64,000 bases of DNA. Origin: Denticeps clupeoides. Lineage: Eukaryota; Chordata; Actinopteri; Clupeiformes; Denticipitidae. Location of the stretch: the NCBI RefSeq assembly GCF_900700375.1, contig NC_041710.1:4886568-4950567 (forward strand), given 5' to 3'. The position numbers were made by a program, and so were the translations under genes. A model generated the notes under the pieces. The model worked only from the letters and a program-made list of their open reading frames with translations, searched no databases and was not told the DNA's origin. Shown here one piece after another: positions 10,888-20,500 of this stretch. How positions within the stretch are numbered: the stretch's first letter is position 1; every line of letters begins with the position of its first letter.

Positions 10888-11328
10888 ATACATCATACTC
10901 AGACCTAGATAAAATTGTATGAGTGGCTTTTTTGTGTGAGTGGTTTCTTCCAGATTTTGATTACAGAGGACAGTTCCTTTAGACCAACATGGAGTTGATT
11001 ATCTTGCAGTAGATGTGTTTTCCGCCTGAGACGCCATCTTTCACCTGCCCATTTTTCACTGGGTTTCTGTCTTTAATGGCTGTCACCCAACACATGATTT
11101 TAAAGGGTGAAGCATTTAAAACGAATATTGACTTTTGGTTTTTATTGACTTTGTCTGCAGGAAAATGAAGAATGGTTCCTGGTTGCTCGAGTGATTGACA
11201 GGATCTGTTTTATCACCATGGTGCTTCTTTTCATTCTTGGGACCATCGGCATCTTCCTCATGGGACACTTCAACCAGCCACCATCCACGCCCTTCCCAGG
11301 AGACCCCAGAACATATTTGCCTGAGTAG
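1703..11328 (+). CDS. chrng: muscle nicotinic acetylcholine receptor, gamma-type subunit
   Basis: Non-alpha subunit of the pentameric acetylcholine-gated cation channel at the neuromuscular junction. Coding exons: 1703-1739, 2627-2766, 2840-2884, 3909-4030, 4125-4280, 4355-4452, 4545-4745, 5508-5622, 5735-5849, 10051-10273, 10698-10831 and 11161-11328. They sum to 1,554 nt, giving 517 residues, the length I recall for human CHRNG. The start is set by a signal peptide ([17 protein letters not shown]) split by intron 1. The Cys-loop is C148 to C162 with 13 residues between. M1 follows [15 protein letters not shown]2 is [16 protein letters not shown] in exon 8; M3 is in exon 9; M4 is [20 protein letters not shown] in exon 12. 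The tail [12 protein letters not shown] matches gamma. Epsilon is the alternative; proximity to eif4e2 favours gamma. All introns are GT-AG. Confidence 0.93.
2172..2248. repeat. (GT)n microsatellite in receptor intron 1
   Basis: A long, nearly uninterrupted GT run. Confidence 0.95.
2332..2552 (+). repeat. SINE family A, diverged
   Basis: tRNA-derived SINE. The head is ggtggcctagcggttaag (A box) and a degenerate B box follows about 45 bases later. The tail ends in acttcacttt. It lies in intron 1 of the receptor gene, just before the exon 2 acceptor. Confidence 0.85.
2579..2614 (+). repeat. (TG)n tract next to the exon 2 acceptor
   Basis: About 17 TG repeats end 12 bases before the AG acceptor at 2626 and occupy the place of a polypyrimidine tract. 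Confidence 0.9.
3343..3841. mobile_element. decayed Tc1-like element or derived MITE in receptor intron 3
   Basis: The left end (gaccagtcaacagcttgg) and the right end (tccaaacctttgactggt) are inverted copies of the common fish Tc1 terminus. About 500 bp long. No transposase frame survives. Confidence 0.7.
4879..4906 (+). repeat. SINE family A head fragment
   Basis: Only the first 28 bases (gggcagtggtggcctagcgg onward) remain, in receptor intron 7. The next 80 bases are a different GC-rich repeat-like sequence. Confidence 0.7.
4991..5113 (-). repeat. SINE family B, truncated and internally deleted
   Basis: Reverse copy. It contains acaatcagtagttacaggga and the B-box complement gatttgaacccgg, and ends cactaggctacta. 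Confidence 0.85.
5283..5440 (+). repeat. SINE family A with internal deletion
   Basis: The head is intact, the B-box region is missing, and the tail runs from ccactgctcaccaagggtga to the end. Confidence 0.85.
6498..6660 (+). repeat. SINE family A, strongly diverged
   Basis: Shares atcagaaggttg, gaggtgccactgagcaaag and gcagaggacacatttcactg with other copies, but the head is degenerate. Confidence 0.7.
6831..7070 (+). repeat. SINE family A, nearly full length
   Basis: The head (gggcagtggtggcctagc), the B box (ggtttgaatcc) and the tail are all present. Confidence 0.9.
7274..7370. repeat. diverged direct repeat, first copy
   Basis: The segment from aatgctaacggggcatggcc through gtcacgtgaaattt to gctaacgtcaaa recurs at 7606-7690. 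A third, partial copy lies at 7690-7735. The tRNA pseudogene pair lies between the first two copies. Confidence 0.7.
7373..7412 (-). repeat. SINE family A remnant (both ends, middle deleted)
   Basis: The reverse tail gattgtgaagcacagca is joined directly to the reverse head gccaccactgcccc. Confidence 0.6.
7427..7510 (-). pseudogene. tRNA-Leu(CAG) pseudogene
   Basis: On the minus strand it follows vertebrate tRNA-Leu(CAG) along its whole length: atcaggatggcagagtgg, ggtctaagg, anticodon loop ttcaggt, a variable arm, and gggtttgaatcc. Decay is visible. The first acceptor base is A instead of G, and the inner pairs of the anticodon stem and one T-stem pair are mismatched. Several differences are CpG-type transitions. 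It is therefore probably a decayed tRNA gene rather than a working one. Confidence 0.75.
7524..7597 (-). pseudogene. tRNA-Asn pseudogene
   Basis: The minus strand resembles vertebrate tRNA-Asn(GTT): gtctctgtgacgcaatcag, ttagcgtggttggctg, ggtggttcaagcccaccc, agggac. The anticodon position reads GTC instead of GTT, and D- and anticodon-stem changes are present. It lies 14 bases from the tRNA-Leu pseudogene in the same orientation. Confidence 0.75.
7606..7735. repeat. diverged direct repeat, second copy and partial third
   Basis: Repeats the aatgctaac to gtcacgtgaaattt to gctaacgtca unit found at 7274-7370, followed by a shorter third copy from 7690. Confidence 0.7.
7750..8072. repeat. minisatellite, about 160-bp unit (left part)
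   Basis: Units begin with tctgtaaaatg at 7771 and 7933 (162 bp apart) and share aatgg-rich, ggttgaatgggtgaaatgtg and ttggaaggctgaaag blocks. The array is interrupted at 8072 by a LINE and resumes at 9521. Confidence 0.8.
8073..9520 (-). mobile_element. 5'-truncated non-LTR retrotransposon (Rex1-like LINE)
   Basis: About 1.45 kb of a LINE on the minus strand. Reverse transcriptase fragments appear in order: [17 protein letters not shown] (near 9,370), [20 protein letters not shown] then FSDDSAITD (9,135-9,020), and the C-terminal [20 protein letters not shown] to [20 protein letters not shown] (8,690-8,390). The fragments are in different frames, so the copy is dead. It ends in an (agata)n tail at 8,075-8,130. 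The bases gaaag occur at both edges (8068-8072 and 9521-9525), consistent with a 5-bp target duplication. The Rex1 assignment rests on remembered similarity. Confidence 0.85.
8322..8365. repeat. (GT)n tract inside the LINE 3' region
   Basis: About 20 GT repeats. Confidence 0.9.
9521..9745. repeat. minisatellite, about 160-bp unit (right part)
   Basis: Units with tgtaaaatgcatggg at about 9,541 and 9,693. They continue the array at 7750-8072 once the LINE is removed. Confidence 0.8.
9808..10006 (+). repeat. SINE family B, near full length
   Basis: The head is gtgcctagtgtgtaagacac, the B box is caggttcaaatgcc, and the tail is ctctggataagggcgtctgg then aatgctgtaaatgtaaatg. It ends about 45 bases before receptor exon 10. 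Confidence 0.9.
10311..10404. repeat. perfect 24-bp inverted repeat around TA/GT runs
   Basis: The left arm at 10311-10334 (taacatccctcaaaatac plus acacac) and the right arm at 10381-10404 are exact reverse complements. The loop is (ta)n followed by (gt)n. It lies 38 bases after the exon 10 donor of the receptor gene. It could extrude as a cruciform or be a MITE-like palindrome. Confidence 0.85.
10842..10884. repeat. (CA)n tract after receptor exon 11
   Basis: A CA run starting 11 bases past the exon 11 donor. Confidence 0.9.
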
Positions 11329-13198
11329 GAAAGAACTGAGAGCATCTCAGGAAGTTCCTGGGCTCGTAGGTGTGTGAGGAACAGTATTTCAGCACATCAT
11401 GCTGCTTCTATGTGCTTATACCATGGTCACTTGCTAAAAGTAATAATAATGCCTTTCAGTTGTTCGTCTTTTGCTTTTTAGTTAACGACTAGATAAAATT
11501 TGCTACAACAGGTCCAGACTCTCTACTCTTTCAGCCGGTTGCTATGGTTGCAGTGATTATTTAGCTTCCTTATGCATAACGCATAAATATATAGGATTAA
11601 ATGTGACTGGACCTCCCTGACGTTGACGTTTTTTTGAAGAGACCTTGCAGCCAATAGATAATCCAGACAGACAGACCATGGTATAAGTTACAGTAAAATA
11701 CATCTGCTGTGCTGGTTATATATACAATGGGAGCAAATGTAAAAATATAAATATGTCCTTTTTTTAATAACTCTGTGCTGCATGAAGGCCGGACCTTGCT
11801 GCTTTATATTGTTCTTTTTTTTTTCTTTCTTGCATTATTGAATGAATTTTGCACTAATCATGTTTTTTTTAAAAGAATGCTGTCATGCTATGAAAATAGG
11901 TATTGAATGCAACACAGCATATTTATAGAGAAAGAAGGTGACATGTCCCTTTTTTTTACCTTTTCTGCTTTGTCGCTGGGGAGCAACAAATTTTAGCTCT
12001 GAGGACCCATTGAGACTGAACAAACTTTCAACTGTGTGTGAACGGCTTCTTTATTCACTTCCAGTCAATAAACCATTTCAAATCGAACATTCCTTCTGCT
12101 AATGGTACTTTGCCTCCATAAATCTAGCAGCCCGCCTGTTGTGCCTGTTGAAATCGGGCTGAAATCACTGTGTGACCATAGACGTTACGATACTAATATT
12201 TCTGACTTCTTTGCTTCTATATTCACGAACAGTTACTGAAACCGTTTAGGCATTCCTTCATTGTTTCTGCATACTAGATTTTTCTAAACTGCATTATTTG
12301 GAGGAGAGTTTAGGTTGGCCTCCATCATGTTCCCTCCCTCCCCTGAAGAAGGAACCAAATTACAAGGCTGCCTGGGGTCTGTCTTTGCCAACAATAGCCA
12401 GATCCGGGTGGTTGGCATGGAAATACGGAGAGTCACAGAGAGTCCGTCCACATAGCACCGATCCCAAACACACAGACACAGAGAAGCTTTACAAAGATCC
12501 CGTAGGCCCAGCCTTCTCATAAAGACGTGGGGGCAGCTTGTCTGCTCATGAAAAACAGCACAGAGGAGGCTGTATGTTGGGCTTGAAGGACCACCGGAAA
12601 TAAATCTAAAGCACAATGGTAAGAGCTGCTGCAAATCTGTTTTTATCTGAATTATTTTTGCTACATAATGTGTCATATAATAAGTTAGAAAGACTAAACA
12701 GTGTCTATTATAGCACCTTCTCTTTGCAGTCTGTGCTGATTTTCCATCCTGCTTTGACTGGTTGATCCCTTCTGAAGTTATCATTCCTAAATCATATTAT
12801 TTAATAGTGGGTATAAACTTTAGTCAGTTGTTCATTATTAATGTAACACTATTCAATTTTTCTGGTTTTGACCAGTTTAATAAATAAGAATTTATTCCAA
12901 TGTGGCCAGTAGTTTATTAAAGAAAAATTTTAAACAAGCCCATCAATTAAGAAAAATATTTTCCCAATATTTTTATGAATCAGTAAAAAAACAAACCTCT
13001 TGTACAATGTAGATAAGATCAGACACAAGTGGGACAGTGTTAAGGCTTTTAATCCAAAGTACATTTACTGTATGTAATAAATATGAAATAAATGTGAATT
13101 GGCATTAAAGCATCCACCTCAATACTTAAGGACCTTTTTCATACATCAAGTGTATTGCTTGAACAATCTTGTTTCAGTGTTAACTCTGTAAGACATGA
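11329..13198. other. receptor 3' UTR and intergenic region
   Basis: The 3' UTR of the receptor gene, with a poly(A) signal near 12,067, then about 1.1 kb before the scramblase coding region. A moderately GC-rich block at 12,300-12,600 could be 5' UTR or promoter of the scramblase. No repeat is recognised. Confidence 0.5.
12067..12072 (+). terminator. poly(A) signal, receptor gene
   Basis: AATAAA in tcaataaacc, about 740 bases after the receptor stop. This is a candidate; other A/T-rich hexamers occur earlier. Confidence 0.5.
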
Positions 13199-15953
13199 AT
13201 GTTGGAGAATCAAAATGATTCTATGCTACAGGCCACATATGGAGTCACTTCCCAGCCCCTCCCATTTGGCAGACTGGAGAGAGAGAAGCACATTGAGATG
13301 CTCTTCAGAGCATTTCACAGACAATGTGGAGCTGCTGCCGACCTCCAGGTCTCGGGCGTTTCTCAGGCCAGAGCAGATGATCCAGGATCAGAGAACCAGG
13401 GTGTCGTCCTGTGCCAAGACCAGATTGAAAATGGACATTCAGAACCCAGAGACGGCGCTTCAGAGATGCAGGTGGAAAGCAGATTTGAGACAGGAAGCTG
13501 CTGGCTGGGATCTGGAGGACCAGGAGGTCTTGAACTTCTCTCAACAGTCAGCCAGCTGCGGATCACTGCCAAGCCTGAGCTCCAAGGTAAACCACGACTG
13601 TAGGAGAGTACATTGCAGAGAAAAAAAAGGAAAGAAGAAAGGATCTTTATTTGGCGTCTAACTTCCCACAGGACCACAATGTGTCCCACGCAGAACTTAC
13701 AGCATTGCCAACGGAATCGGGGACCAGCTTTTTGTTGCTGTTGAAGGTAAAGAATTCTGGGTGATGCCTGTAACTAACGCACCAACTCTTAACAAACCAG
13801 AATTGGGGCAGTGGTGGCCTAGCGGTTAAGGAAGCGGCCCCGTAATCAGAAGGTTGCCGGTTCGAATCCTGATCCGCCAAGGTGCCACTGAGCAAAGCAC
13901 CGTCCCCACACACTGCTCCCCGGGCGCCTGTCATGGCCGCCCACTGCTCACCAAGGGTGATGGGTTAAATGCAGAGGACACATTTCACTGTGTGCACCAT
14001 GTGCTGTGCTGCTGTGTATGACAATCACTTCACTTTTCACTTTAGAAGCTAGGCAAGGCCTAAAACACGGGCCATTTTCCGAACGGATGCATTGTAACTG
14101 TTGGAATTCATTTTGAAATATGTAAGTTTTGTTTGCATCCTGGGGTCTGACCTATGACATTAATGCAAAATTCTTCCTATTCAAAGACAATCTCCACAGA
14201 TGGAGATGGAGACAGACAGCGAGGGAGTTTCAGGGCCGATTCAGATGGCGTGCGGATTTACATAATTTATATATTGGCTGCCGTGCTTAAATATGAGTGA
14301 GACGTGTCTGCAACACGAGACAGAGAAAATCAGACTTGACCAGATGAACATATTTAAACACACACAGTTCCATTTGACACACTGTTAATCACGATTAATC
14401 TCCGGGGGACTGTCCCCGTAACTCATTTTGATGGATAATGTAATGGATAAATACCATAAACGTACATATGTAAGCACCCCTCTCTCCCCTCAGAGAGCTC
14501 CTGCCTGTGTCTGCAGTGCTGTGGTCCAGCCCGCTCCTGCTCTCTGCAGGGTTTCAGCCGCCGGGCCCAGCAGATCTTCCTGTTCGAGCGGCCGCTGCGG
14601 GCTGACACGTGCTGCCTTGGCTGCTGCCTGATGGAGATGAGAGCCTACACTGCCGACCGGAAGCTCATCGGGACGGTGCATCAGAGGTGACCTGGATTCA
14701 TGCCCCCCAGCCGGGACCAGTAGTGCTAAATCATGTATAATAAAGTTGCCCCGACCTCTTGAATATGGCTAATAAGGCGTGTGATTGGTTTGAGTGCGTC
14801 TTTGTTTATGGTTTGTGTGTGTGTGGAGCCCATGTGTGAACATTGACAGTCCACCAGTATGCGTCTGTGTCACTGTTGATTGTTGATTCGGGGGCATCTG
14901 AGGTCTTCGTGGCTCGGCGTTACATCACGCTCCGCCTGGCCATAAAAATGCTTCTCATTTTTTAAAAACACACTGGGTCGTTATGAATCTCTTTCTTCCA
15001 ATGCCAAAGGGTCAGATAGAGTCCCCTTTGTACCCTGACCCCCTGGAGGTAGTAATGGTCGTAATGTGTCCCTGTCAGATGGAGCATGTTCACGCCATAC
15101 TTTGAGGTGTGTGACTCCAAAGGAAGTCCTTCTGTGAGGATTCAGGGATCCTGCTGCCCTCTACGCTGTCTATCCAATCAGGAGTTTCAGGTTGGTGGTT
15201 ATATACCAAATAACACCTTGAAAGCTTCAACAGTGGCCAAGCAGCTCTGTCTTCCTGGTTAATATTAGGTGGTCTCCACGATTGGAGAAACTGTAGGCAC
15301 TATATGGAAAAAATGGCCTGGATTCCACGAAGAATGCAACATGGATCATGAATATTTCGGATTAGAGGGTGGGTTCAGTCTTCTTTTCCACTGATATGGA
15401 AGAAGCAGGTTTTCATCTAGTCACCACTTTTTGTCTTCTGTCTCTCATCAGTGCCACAGGACATTGGTCTAAAGACAAAAGTGCTACTGCTGGCTGCCAC
15501 GTTTCTGCTGGTGAGTTTCCATTTCCATTTTTGGCGTTTATCAGACGCCCTTATCCAGAGCGACTTACAATCAGCAACTTTTGAACCTGGGTCTTCTGGT
15601 TTATAGGCGAGTGTGTTACCCACTAGGCTACTACCACCTCCTTGAACTACCACCCAGTTCAAGGAGAAGAGCTGAGGCCTCTGGTGCTGATTCCAAAGTT
15701 TTTTTTCTGTTCTAAAACTAAATATGTTTACATTTACGGCATTTGGCAGACGCCCTTATCCAGAGCGACTTACAACGTGCTTAAGTTACCATCGATGAAG
15801 AGATCAATTCCGGTTCACTAGGACCCCAACTATGAATACATCTATACATCTGTTAAATATGATTGTTAGATATGACTGTTAGATATGAAATACATCTGTT
15901 AAATATGAACCTTTGTTACGTTGCAGAATCACATGTTCTTCGAAATGAGTTAA
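13199..15953 (+). CDS. phospholipid scramblase family protein (divergent)
   Basis: Scramblase-family membrane protein; members of this family move phospholipids between bilayer leaflets in a Ca2+-dependent way. Exons: 13199-13586, 13672-13746, 14494-14686, 15079-15190, 15269-15368, 15452-15510 and 15927-15953. They sum to 954 nt, giving 317 residues, with phases matching throughout. The core starts at about residue 108 with GGLELLSTVSQLRI, the counterpart of PPGLEYLSQIDQ. Then come IANGIGDQLFVAVE, IFLFERPLRADTC, a cysteine cluster CCLGCC at 194-199 (palmitoylation-type), and the Ca2+-segment counterpart MDHEYFGLEVPQD. The C-terminal helix is KTKVLLLAATFLLNHMFFEM, with almost nothing after it. 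The N-terminal 107 residues lack the usual Pro-rich repeats, and the start is uncertain; an AG-rich site in the first exon could shorten it. It is clearly divergent from PLSCR1 and PLSCR5, so no symbol is assigned. Confidence 0.8.
13803..14044 (+). repeat. SINE family A, full length
   Basis: Complete copy in scramblase intron 2, from gggcagtggtggcctagcgg to cttcacttttcact. The B box is ggttcgaatcc. Confidence 0.95.
15522..15642 (-). repeat. SINE family B, internally deleted
   Basis: Reverse copy in the last scramblase intron: tatcagacgcccttatccag to cccactaggctactaccacc. Confidence 0.9.
15729..15840 (-). repeat. SINE family C, sharing its 3' tail with family B
   Basis: The reverse strand ends in the same tctggataagggcgtctg tail as family B, but the body (tgtattcatagttggggtcc, gcacgttgtaagtcgctctg) is different. 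A related body lies near 27,087. Confidence 0.65.
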
Positions 15954-17596
15954 GGACAAAAGCGCCGTGGGAGCGTAAACGTCTGCAGGACCTCTGGCGG
16001 CAAAGTTTTTCTACAAGTATAAGTAATTAAGTATAGATTTCAAGTCTGCTGTACATATAGCGTACCTTTTTTAAACCCTACGTCACTGGAGTAAATGAAA
16101 ACAACAAGGAGCACAAGCCTGCAAACTGTTTTGTTAGCAGCAGATGCATAATTGACATTTATTGCTATAATCAGCTGTAATTAAACAATTGTTTGTATCT
16201 TTTTACAATGCCACAAAACATTTCCAGCCCCATCATCCGAAATCCAGGCAGTATTTATAGACGAAGATACACTAAAGACCCCAAAGGACAGTCTGTTCGC
16301 TGAAGCATGGAAAAGTGATTAAGACACAGGTTCGCTGCTGATCCCGGGACAGCGGTTTTGACGACCCGCTCTGCTCTGCGTCTCCTCAGCACTGTGGGAC
16401 GCGACAGCTTGTTTGAAATACAAATGAGAATCTCTGATTGGCTGAGGACAGGCAAGCGAGTGGCCGGCTGGCCAGGCACAGTGCTACAGGCAGCATGGCA
16501 GTCCATTCTGAAGAGGCCTTTAGAAACGTGCACACACCCGTATGGAGCCAGCCTTTAGAATGCTCATCAACCTTTGGGTTTCAAAGTGTTTTCAGCTCAA
16601 AGGGAAGGAATCGAGAATGATTCTCCATGATCAATTCCCTCAAAAGAAAAAAAATATATATAAATCATGTCTTAGAAATATATTTTGTACAATAGTTTAG
16701 TTCAAACAACTCAAAAACACTGTAGTTAAAATACTGAGCTTTAGTAAAATAACTTTCTATGCACAACCCTGTTTTCTTTTGAATGAATCAGCATAAAGCT
16801 GTGGGCAATATCCCCCACCCAAAAAAAAAAATTAAAATTAAATTAAATTGTATCTCATAACACGCAACATCAACTCATTTTATAACACACACTTCTGTTT
16901 TGTTGCCACGACAACAGCAAAGAACATTCGTTCCCCCTCTGCTGGTCGCTGAAAGAAACTGCAGCCACTGAGAACCGTGCGCATGTCCAGCGCTAGTCCT
17001 GGTTCTTCTTCCATCTGTTCCTGTTTCCTGGTCATCCCAGGTTGTGTTTTGTGTTTTTTTTTTCCATTCCAAAAGCCACGTCATGGAGACGCCTCCGTAT
17101 GCTTTCATCTTTTTTTTTCTCGTCTTAAAGATCCTCAGACGGGAATCCCGTTCAACTGCATTTCTCTTCGTCTAAAAGAAAACAGACGATTTCTACAAAA
17201 AACAGATTCAGACTCAAATTTGGAGTTCAGCAACAGCAAATGTTGCAGCAACATTTCGAACGACTTTTTTCAAAACTGAATTATGTTTATGTTTTTTCTC
17301 TCTTTCTTTTTGTATAATTCATGAAAAATTTATGGTATTTTTTCCAGAAAGAACACAATCATATGATGTTTAACTAAATATCCGGTGATAATCCGGCCTG
17401 TTAACATTCTCCTGCTGTGATTGCTTATTGGTCAAATTAAAAAAGTGGTGTAAATTTCATGGGGCTTCACGTTAATCGCTGCAATCGTCACAATATCCCA
17501 AAGGGAATTGTTTCATATCAAAAGGAGGTGCGTTCGGTCTGTGTACGAAAGTATTGCAATTTCTTACCCTTGGCACAGACTGAGTAAAGATGAGGC
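15954..17596. other. convergent 3' region of the scramblase and eif4e2
   Basis: The two genes point toward each other here. The stretch is mostly AT-rich and probably holds the eif4e2 3' UTR. No repeats or further exons were recognised. A tttatt at about 16,158 would read AATAAA on the minus strand. Confidence 0.5.
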
Positions 17597-20500
17597 CTAG
17601 CGTCCACCGCTAGCATTAACTAAACCATGGAAATCCTCCCAGGCCCTGTGGTCAAAAACAACCATTAGCAGACCAGCATTACTTATATTGTAAATGGAAG
17701 CAGCCACTTGGAGAATTAGCCAGTTTCTCAGTGAGTCCATCTTACTTGATACTGTCCGTGTGCGTTTTGTACTCCATGATGGTGTTGGGTGGCAGGTTGA
17801 GAACTCTGCGCAGGGTATCTCTGATTCGTGCCGTGGTGGCCTGGTCACTGGCGGTCTTGTTCCATATGGATATTATGTCCTCCTGGAAGGATTCATCGAC
17901 AGAGTAATTTGAATAAATCGTAGTATGGATACAACCAGGGGCGGTCCTAGCCTGTTTGGTGCCCACAGACACATAAAACATATGGAGGACTGCACATTAA
18001 CATATTTTATTGTAAAAACTGTTGTCAGAATCATACTGAATATGTGGGGCTTTGACCTTTTCTTGTCCAATTTTGCACTCCAGTATCAACACCCATCCTC
18101 CAACCCAAGGATCTAAGACCTACACTTTAATGCACAGATTCAATTTGTGACATAACTGGCTTGGATGGACAATATTATGAACAAAATGTGCTTTATTTGG
18201 GAGCACCCCACCCACTCTTCCTTTGACAGGTTGTGAAAGTGAAAAAGTGAACCATGGTGCCCACGTTGACCATATCAAAAACCACCACTAGATACAACAG
18301 GAAGCACCGTTCTTGTCAGACCTCATTAGCGGTTTGTCTAAGTCCCCCTGAGCGTAAAAGTGTGTCTCGCTCACCTGAAAGCGCACAGACACCACGGCCC
18401 CACAGATCTCCTCGCCCACCATGAACTGCTCCCCCAGCATGGCCAGTATGAGGTTCTCCCAGCAGCGCGACGCCAGGCCCTTACGCAGTCGGATAATCCA
18501 CTTACCGCCACTCTTATTGGCATCGTCCTGCAGAGCAGATGAGGGAACAAGCAACTCAGGTACAGATCACGTAACCAAACCACATGGGTCGGGTTAATAT
18601 GCCCTCATAAAATATTCTGAGGGGAATTAAAATGTATATTACTTTTACACAACCAGGCAGCGTTCAGCAACTAACGTTGCGGCAGCAGTACACGAACCTC
18701 CCACATGGGTTTGATGCCCTCCTTGAACAAGTGGAAGTCACTGTGACCGGTCAGATCACCCGGACGGATCATGTGACTGTAAAATCGCCAAAACTGCTCC
18801 ACCTGGACAAACATGTGGTTTAGGTCAATCTTGTTTTAGGTTTCACGCAGACTGACTGTCTACCTATCTCATTTCTCACATTTTTATTTCATATCAATTT
18901 GTATTATATCAGTGTATGTTCTAGCTTTCGTATTTTTTTCCATATTCTATTTTTAATAGATACACAGTTGGCATGGAAATTATTCAGACCCCCTTCATTT
19001 TTTCCTCATTAATGTACACACAGTACCCCATTTTGACAGAAAAACACAGAATTGTTAAAAAATTTATTAACAAAGAAGAACTGAAATATCACAGGGTCCT
19101 AAGTCTTCAGACACTTTGCTGTGACACTCTTGTATTTACCTTAACAGGTTCTGTCCATTTCTTCTGATCATCCTTGAGATTCACAGCATTTATCAGACGC
19201 CCTTATCTAGAACGACTTACAATCAGTAGTTACAGGGACAGTCCCCCCCTGGAGACACTCAGGGTTAAGTGTCTTTCTCAGGGACACAATGGTAGTAAGT
19301 GGGATTTGAACCTGGGTCTTCTGGTTCGTAGGCCAGTGAGTTACCCACTAGGCTACTATGGTTCTACACCTTCATTTGAGTCCAGATGTGTTTGATTATA
19401 CTGGTTGGACTTGATTAGGGAAGCCACACCCCCGTCTATATAAGACGGTCAAAAAATCCTGGACAAAAACCTTCTCCGGAGTACTCAGGACTCCAGATTG
19501 GGCCGAAGGTTTACCTTCCGACAAAGACAATGACCCTAAGCACACGGCTAAAATGAAGGAGTGGCTTCACAACACCTCAGTCAACAACAGATGTGACTCT
19601 TCTCGAATGGCCCAGCCAGACTTAAACCCAATAGAGCATCTCTGGAGCGACCTAAAAATGGCTGTTCACCAACATTTACCATCCAACCTGCCAGAACCAG
19701 AGAGGATCTGAAAGGAGGAATGGCACAAATCAAGGTGTGAAAAACTTGTTGCATCTTTCCAAAAAAAGACTCATGGCTGTATTAGATAAAAAGGAAGGGG
19801 GCAGTGGTGGCCTAGCGGTTAAGGAAGCGGCCCCGTAATCAGAAGGTTGCCGGTTCGAATCCCGATCCGCCAAGGTACCACTGAGGTGCCACTGAGCAAA
19901 GCACCGTCCCCACACACTGCTCCCCAGGCGCCTGTCATGGCTGCCCACTGCTTACTCAGGGTGATGGGTTAAATGCAGAGGACAAATTTCACTGTGTGCA
20001 CCGTGTGCTGTGCTGCTGTGTATCACATGTGACAATCACTTCACTTTATTTATATAAGCTTCTGAGCAAAGGGTCTGAATATTTAGGACCATGTAATATT
20101 TCCTTTTTTTCTTTTTTAATAAATCTGCAGAAATGTCAACAATTCTGTGTTTTTCTGTCAATATGGGGTGCTGGGTGTACATTAATGAGGAAAATTCTTA
20201 ATTTTAGCAATTTTACCATTTTACCTGCAATATAAAAAAAGAGTGAACATTTTAAGGGGGTCTGAATACTTTCCGTAGCCACTGTATGTCTCTCTGACAC
20301 AGGGACTGCAGCTAATTTCATTGTACTTGTTATATAAAGATATTCTGATTCTGAAAATAGACTGGAACTTAGATCGACTGACAGGATAAGACAGTTGTGT
20401 TTATGAATCTTGTGAATGACAGATCCCGCCCATGATGATTATCCTTAAAAATATCATTCTAGTCTAGGTAAAATTCATATGGTAAAAAACATATGGGAGA

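Larger units (their letters stand above)
18961..20286. mobile_element. Tc1-like DNA transposon, decayed, with two SINE insertions
   Basis: The left end (ggaaattattcagaccccct) and the right end (gggggtctgaatactttccg) are inverted copies, each next to TA. The interior keeps Tc1 transposase traces on the plus strand, such as gacaatgaccctaagcacac and cccaatagagcatctctgg, in broken frames. A family B SINE (19,181-19,361) and a family A SINE (19,798-20,047) sit inside it. All of this lies in eif4e2 intron 3, between exons 3 and 4. Confidence 0.85.
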
